DNA from: JAFNAG01 sp964353465
GTDB taxonomy: Bacteria > Acidobacteriota > UBA6911
Direction: 5' to 3'
DNA: 11,793 nucleotides
NCBI GenBank assembly: GCA_964353465.1
Contig: CAYGWQ010000165.1
Coordinates: 1 to 11,793, forward strand
This document shows positions 7,224-11,793 of this stretch, in pieces (position 1 is the first letter of the stretch; each line of letters opens with the position of its first letter). A model generated the notes under the pieces. It was not told where the DNA came from, made no database searches, and saw nothing but the letters and a program-made list of their open reading frames with translations. The translations under genes and the position numbers were made by a program.

Positions 7224-7242
7224 GACCTTTTCCGGAGGTTCT

Positions 7243-7755
7243 ATGGAATTTCGTGTAGGAGAAAAAGTAGTCTATCCTAATCATGGCGTCGGCATCATCG
7301 AACAGGTCACCAGCCGCCCCGTGAATGGCGTTCCGGAAGAATTCTATATGCTCAGGATCCATTCCAACGCCTCCCTCGTGATGGTACCGACCGCCAATGT
7401 CAAGAGCGTGGGCATGCGCAAGATCAGCCGCAAGGTCGATTGCGAAGGCCTGTTCAGGCTTCTCGAGGAAGACTTCTTTGAACCTGCCGCCGACTGGAAG
7501 GGCCGCTACAAGGAGCACTGCGACAAAATGCGCACCGGCTCGATCTTTCAGGTGGCCGAAGTGCTCAAAAACCTGGTCTACCTCAGCTTCAGGAAAAACC
7601 TCTCCTTCCGCGAAAAGCGCATGCTCGACCGGGCCAAGCAGCTCATCATCAGCGAAATTGCCACGGTCAGAGGTGTCAGCGAGAAGGCAGTCGAAGACCA
7701 CATTGACAGGTCGTTAGCCGAAGCGTATGCGCGTTCCGTGAAGGCTTCCGCCTAA
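7243..7755 (+). CDS. carD: CarD-family RNA polymerase-binding transcription regulator
   Basis: A 170-residue CarD-type protein. The N-terminal part (about 1-65, MEFRVGEKVVYPNHGVGIIEQV onward in the family pattern) is the CarD/TRCF RNA polymerase-interacting domain, which binds the polymerase beta subunit. The helical C-terminal part (about 70-165, including LSFREKRMLDRAKQLIISEI) is the DNA-contacting domain that stabilises the open promoter complex in characterised homologues. Length and order match the family. I choose the ATG at 7243-7245: GGAGG precedes it, and the upstream in-frame ATG at 7222 overlaps the -10 box of the promoter and so would not be transcribed. The membrane-protein gene follows after 4 nt, so the two are probably co-transcribed. 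Confidence 0.93.
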   Translation: MEFRVGEKVVYPNHGVGIIEQVTSRPVNGVPEEFYMLRIHSNASLVMVPTANVKSVGMRKISRKVDCEGLFRLLEEDFFEPAADWKGRYKEHCDKMRTGSIFQVAEVLKNLVYLSFRKNLSFREKRMLDRAKQLIISEIATVRGVSEKAVEDHIDRSLAEAYARSVKASA

Positions 7756-7759
7756 ACCA

Positions 7760-9067
7760 TTGCACACGCCAGCAACCCTTATTGCGCTCCTGATCTTCTT
7801 CCTGGTCCTATCCATCTTTTTCTCGGCCTCGGAGACCGCCCTGATGGCCGTGAACCGCCTCCGCCTCAAGTACCTGGCGGAATCGGGAGACAAACAGGCC
7901 AGGTTTGTCAAACGCCTCGTGGCCAACCCGGACCGCCTGCTCGGCGTCATCCTGCTCGGCAACACGATCGCCAATATCGCCGCCGCCAGCCTGGTCACCT
8001 ATCTGGTCGCAACCTACTCCCCCGAGGACAAGATCGAATCGATGAGCTTGCTCGCATCGGCGGCCCTCGCCCTGGTGATCCTTATCTTCTGCGAGCTTGC
8101 CCCCAAGATCATCGCCGCCACCCATGCCGAAGAAGCTTCGCGGAAACTGGCCTGGCCCATCCAGGTGTCCGTCTGGCTCCTCTCGCCCTTCGCCGCCCTG
8201 GCCGCCTTCCTCGCCAACGGCTTGGTCCGCCTGGCCGGACTCTCCACAAACGCCAGCCCCTTCGCCCACGCGCTCAGCGAGGAGGAGATCCGGTCCATTA
8301 TCTCCGGATCGTCCGACCTGGTGATGGCCGAAGCCCGCAAAGAAATGCTGCACAACGTCTTCGAGATCGGCGACACCCAAGTGCGCGAAATCATGATCCC
8401 GCGCACCGACGTGACCGCCGTGGAGATCGACTCCTCCATCCCCGAGATCCTGGAGGCCTTCGGCAAGACCCAGTACTCGCGCATCCCCGTCTACCGCCGG
8501 AGCTTCGACAACATGGTCGGCATCCTCTACGTCAAGGATCTCCTGCAGCACATGCAGAATCCGGGAGACATCCACCTCCACGCCATGCTGCGCCCCGTCC
8601 ATTTCGTGCCGGACACCGCACGCCTCGAGCCCGTGCTCCGGCAGATGCAGTCCATGCACCTGCACATGGGCATCGTCGTCGATGAGTTCGGCGGCATCGA
8701 AGGGATCCTTACCCTGGAGGACCTGCTCGAGGAGATCGTAGGTGAAATCCGCGACGAACACGACACGGAGACCGAACCGGTGCACGAACTGGGACCCGGG
8801 GTGTTTTCCGTGGCCGGCAATCTCCAGATTCGGGACTTTAACCGCGTCTTCGAATACAAGATCCCGGAGTCGCGGGAATACACCACCGTGGCCGGCTTCC
8901 TTCAGACCTGCACCGGACGCCTGCTCCAGGCCGGTGAGAGCATTCGCTACCAGGAGATGAACTTCGTCATCGACAAGGTCGACGGGCTCAAGATCGCGCT
9001 GGTGCGGGTACGCGTGCCCGTGGCCAAAGAGAACAAGAGCGCGGTGGCAGCGGGCAAACCGAAATAA
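7760..9067 (+). CDS. CorC/HlyC-type CNNM transmembrane protein with CBS pair
   Basis: A 435-residue inner-membrane protein of the CNNM/CorC (hemolysin C-like) family, linked in other bacteria to magnesium or cobalt efflux and homeostasis. The N-terminal DUF21/CNNM domain (1-185) has hydrophobic segments near 5-24, 66-85, 95-116 and 132-158 and the conserved FSASETALMAVNRLRL (21-36). A CBS pair follows: IMIPRTDV at 211-218 opens the first repeat and IVVDEFGGIEGILTLEDLLE (305-324) closes the second. The C-terminal CorC/HlyC domain spans about 341-420. The start is a TTG four bases after the carD stop with little ribosome-site signal; the next Met (residue 29) would delete the first membrane helix, so TTG is preferred. 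Transport substrate is not shown by the sequence; despite the family name it is not a toxin. Confidence 0.9.
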   Translation: MHTPATLIALLIFFLVLSIFFSASETALMAVNRLRLKYLAESGDKQARFVKRLVANPDRLLGVILLGNTIANIAAASLVTYLVATYSPEDKIESMSLLASAALALVILIFCELAPKIIAATHAEEASRKLAWPIQVSVWLLSPFAALAAFLANGLVRLAGLSTNASPFAHALSEEEIRSIISGSSDLVMAEARKEMLHNVFEIGDTQVREIMIPRTDVTAVEIDSSIPEILEAFGKTQYSRIPVYRRSFDNMVGILYVKDLLQHMQNPGDIHLHAMLRPVHFVPDTARLEPVLRQMQSMHLHMGIVVDEFGGIEGILTLEDLLEEIVGEIRDEHDTETEPVHELGPGVFSVAGNLQIRDFNRVFEYKIPESREYTTVAGFLQTCTGRLLQAGESIRYQEMNFVIDKVDGLKIALVRVRVPVAKENKSAVAAGKPK

Positions 9068-9069
9068 TG

Positions 9070-9145
9070 CGAACCACGAAAACCTCGAAGACCTGAAGAA
9101 TAATGTTTATTTATTCTTCGAGGTCTTTGCGGTCTTTGAGGTTCG
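9070..9145. repeat. Intergenic palindromic repeat, copy 1 (probable bidirectional terminator)
   Basis: Left arm 9070-9103 and right arm 9111-9145 are imperfect inverted copies around a 7-base AT-rich loop. The arm is built of AAGACCTC/AAAGACC-type steps and begins CGAACC. It fills the gap between the convergent corC-like gene and hemL, where a long hairpin could stop transcription from both sides. Related copies lie at 10474-10543 and 11633-11663. Confidence 0.8.
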
Positions 9146-9163
9146 TTTATTAGATGCGCCCTA

Positions 9164-10456
<1,293 letters not shown>

Positions 10457-10473
10457 GGCTCACTCCAGATAAG

Positions 10474-10543
10474 AACCACGAAGACCTCAAAGACCTCAAA
10501 GAAAAATATTCATTTCTTTGCGGTCTTCGAGGTCTTTGCGGTT
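10474..10543. repeat. Intergenic palindromic repeat, copy 2
   Basis: Arms 10474-10504 and 10513-10543 are each 31 bases, inverted, with 5 differences and an 8-base loop. The left arm begins AACCACG and contains AAGACCTCAAAGACCTC. Most mismatches become G-U pairs in one or other transcript. It sits between hemB and hemL and could partly attenuate hemL or protect transcript ends. Confidence 0.85.
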
Positions 10544-10548
10544 GAGAT

Positions 10549-11520
10549 TTACGAGAGCACCTTCGAGGCCTCTTTCGCGAAATAGGTCAATATGATGTCG
10601 GCGCCGGCGCGGCGGATTCCGATCAGCGTTTCGAGCATGACCCGGGGCAGATCCAGCCAGCCGAGGCGCCCCGCAGCCGTCAGCGCCGAGTATTCACCGC
10701 TGACCTGATAGGCCGCCAGGGGAACCGGATACCGGTCCCGCAGCATGCGGATGACATCCAGGTAGGGCCCGGCCGGCTTCACCATCAGGATGTCCGCACC
10801 CTCCTCGATGTCCAGCGCCACTTCCCGGATAGCCTCCAGCGCGTTCGCCGGATCCATCTGATGGCTGCGCCGGTCTCCAAACGCCGGAGCGGATTCGGCG
10901 GCCTCCCGGAAGGGCCCGTAGAATCCCGAGGCATATTTCACGGCATAGGACAGGATCGGTGTGTTTGTACATCCGTTGCGATCCAGGATCGACCGGATCG
11001 CACCTACACGGCCGTCCATCATGTCCGAAGGCGCCACGATGTCCGCCCCTGCCTTCGCGTGCGACAGGGCCATCCGGGCCAGCAGATCGAGCGTTGCGTC
11101 GTTGAGCACCTCGTCGCCCTGGACCAGGCCGCAGTGGCCGTGGCTGGTGTATTCGCACAGGCAGACATCCGTTACCACCAGCAGGTCCTTGACCTCGCGC
11201 TTGAGGGCGCGCACCGCCTGCTGCACGACACCCTGGTCGTCATAACCCGAGGAGCCGCGCTCATCCTTGCTTTCCGGAATTCCGAAAAGCAGCACCCCGG
11301 CGATCCCCAGCGCTTTCACCGAGCGCACTTCTTCCACCAGCGTGTCGACCGACCAGTGGTAGTTGCCCGGCATCGAGGCGATTTCTTTTTTGATTCCCGA
11401 TCCGGGACAGACGAACATGGGATAGAGAAACTGACTGGGCGACAGGCGCGTCTCGCGCACCATCGCGCGGACCGTCTCGTTCATCCGAAGCCGCCTCGAC
11501 CGCGTGACCGGAAATGCCAT
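10549..11520 (-). CDS. hemB: Delta-aminolevulinic acid dehydratase (porphobilinogen synthase), zinc type
   Basis: A 323-residue enzyme that condenses two 5-aminolevulinate molecules to porphobilinogen, the step after HemL. Both Schiff-base lysines are present: Lys195 in SYAVKYASGF and Lys248 in ILMVKPAGPY. The metal site DVCLCEYTSHGHC (118-130) has the three cysteines 120, 122 and 130 of zinc-dependent enzymes, not the Asp-rich magnesium form. The MDPANALEAIREVALDIEEG region (222-241) is also standard. I start at the ATG at 11518-11520 because AGGAGG precedes it by about 6 nt and the protein then matches family length; the frame is open further upstream to 11604, but that part covers the promoter. 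Transcription comes from a strong promoter just upstream and probably continues into hemL. Confidence 0.97.
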   Translation of the reverse strand: MAFPVTRSRRLRMNETVRAMVRETRLSPSQFLYPMFVCPGSGIKKEIASMPGNYHWSVDTLVEEVRSVKALGIAGVLLFGIPESKDERGSSGYDDQGVVQQAVRALKREVKDLLVVTDVCLCEYTSHGHCGLVQGDEVLNDATLDLLARMALSHAKAGADIVAPSDMMDGRVGAIRSILDRNGCTNTPILSYAVKYASGFYGPFREAAESAPAFGDRRSHQMDPANALEAIREVALDIEEGADILMVKPAGPYLDVIRMLRDRYPVPLAAYQVSGEYSALTAAGRLGWLDLPRVMLETLIGIRRAGADIILTYFAKEASKVLS

Positions 11521-11563
11521 GACCAGCCTCCTGAAAATGGGTGCGCAGAACCAGAAACTATTT

Positions 11564-11592
11564 ATTATAGCGTTCTTGGCCCGGGTCCTCAA
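11564..11592 (-). promoter_or_regulatory. Promoter of hemB(-hemL)
   Basis: On the minus strand, TTGAGG (11587-11592) and a perfect TATAAT (11564-11569) are separated by 17 nt. A start point near 11556 leaves a leader of about 35 bases with the AGGAGG ribosome site. This is the best consensus promoter in the window. Confidence 0.78.
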
Positions 11593-11632
11593 GCAGAGCT
11601 GCACCTGGTGGTGCGGTTACTCAGCAAAAACT

Positions 11633-11663
11633 AACCACGAAGACCTCTAAGACCTCCAAGAAA
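11633..11663. repeat. Intergenic palindromic repeat, half copy 3
   Basis: A 31-base copy of the left arm of copy 2 (starts AACCACGAAGACCTC, ends AAGAAA). The inverted right arm is missing or strongly decayed: 11690-11715 shows only faint similarity (TTTTTCTGCAAGATCTG). It lies upstream of hemB. Truncation by the possible insertion-sequence end to its right is one explanation. Confidence 0.7.
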
Positions 11664-11739
11664 TAAAAACAGCATCAAGTCTGGAATTTTATCTTTTTCT
11701 GCAAGATCTGAATGCGGCAAACGGCAAACCCCGTCCGGC

Positions 11740-11793
11740 GAGGCTGTCTCAAAACTCGCTGGAATAGGCCCGAAGGGCCGCCAGTGCATAGGC
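11740..11793. mobile_element. Possible insertion-sequence end (continues outside window)
   Basis: The string GAGGCTGTCTCAAAACTCG near 11740-11758 resembles the terminal inverted repeats of some DDE-transposase insertion sequences. The remaining bases contain no recognisable coding sequence, and the partner end is not in the window. This is pattern memory only; no family is named. Confidence 0.25.

Noticed and set aside
7808..8785. 325-codon minus-strand ORF opposite the CorC-like gene
   Set aside because: Composition (Asp, Gly, His, Val) is typical of an antisense shadow, and no ribosome site or family pattern is visible.

Overview
The window joins two unlike stretches at a tRNA-Leu(CAA) gene (6863-6950, minus strand). 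To its right lies an ordinary GC-rich chromosomal backbone: a CarD-type transcription regulator and a CorC/HlyC-type membrane protein on the plus strand, then the tetrapyrrole genes hemL and hemB on the minus strand. To its left is a compact five-gene minus-strand block of accessory character. By eye it is less GC-biased, with more mixed third codon positions. No species can be named from this. The CarD regulator, the zinc-type HemB, the GC-rich backbone and the intergenic palindromes of the AACCACGAAGACCTC type would suit an environmental bacterium such as an Acidobacteriota member, which is an inference only.

Left block, in transcription order (right to left): a tandem-GNAT acetyltransferase-like protein (5400-6347); a short, catalytically altered aldehyde-dehydrogenase homologue (4188-5381); a complete canonical aldehyde dehydrogenase (2680-4149); a full-length arginyl-tRNA synthetase homologue whose HIGH and KMSKS signatures are eroded (1006-2646); and a membrane-anchored NACHT NTPase that runs off the left edge (996 to <1). 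Gaps of 18, 38, 33 and 9 nt suggest one transcription unit. No known pathway that I recognise contains this set. It could be a small-molecule or amino-acyl modifying cassette with an associated NACHT protein, or a defence-type locus; the sequence does not decide. It is the best candidate here for an undescribed system.

The 515-bp stretch between the block and the tRNA 3' end (6348-6862) has no convincing gene. It holds a doubtful 58-codon ORF and a 12-nt-period direct repeat. Because the accessory block sits on the 3' side of the tRNA, integration at this tRNA is plausible, but no integrase and no second copy of the tRNA 3' end are visible.

Right block: a tRNA promoter overlapped by a perfect 10-bp palindrome, a consensus-like promoter directly before carD, a carD-corC pair separated by 4 nt, and the convergent hemB-hemL pair. 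hemB has a strong promoter (TTGAGG-17-TATAAT) and probably drives hemL. Two palindromic copies and one half copy of an intergenic repeat lie at 9070-9145, 10474-10543 and 11633-11663. The last bases may include the end of an insertion sequence that continues outside the window.
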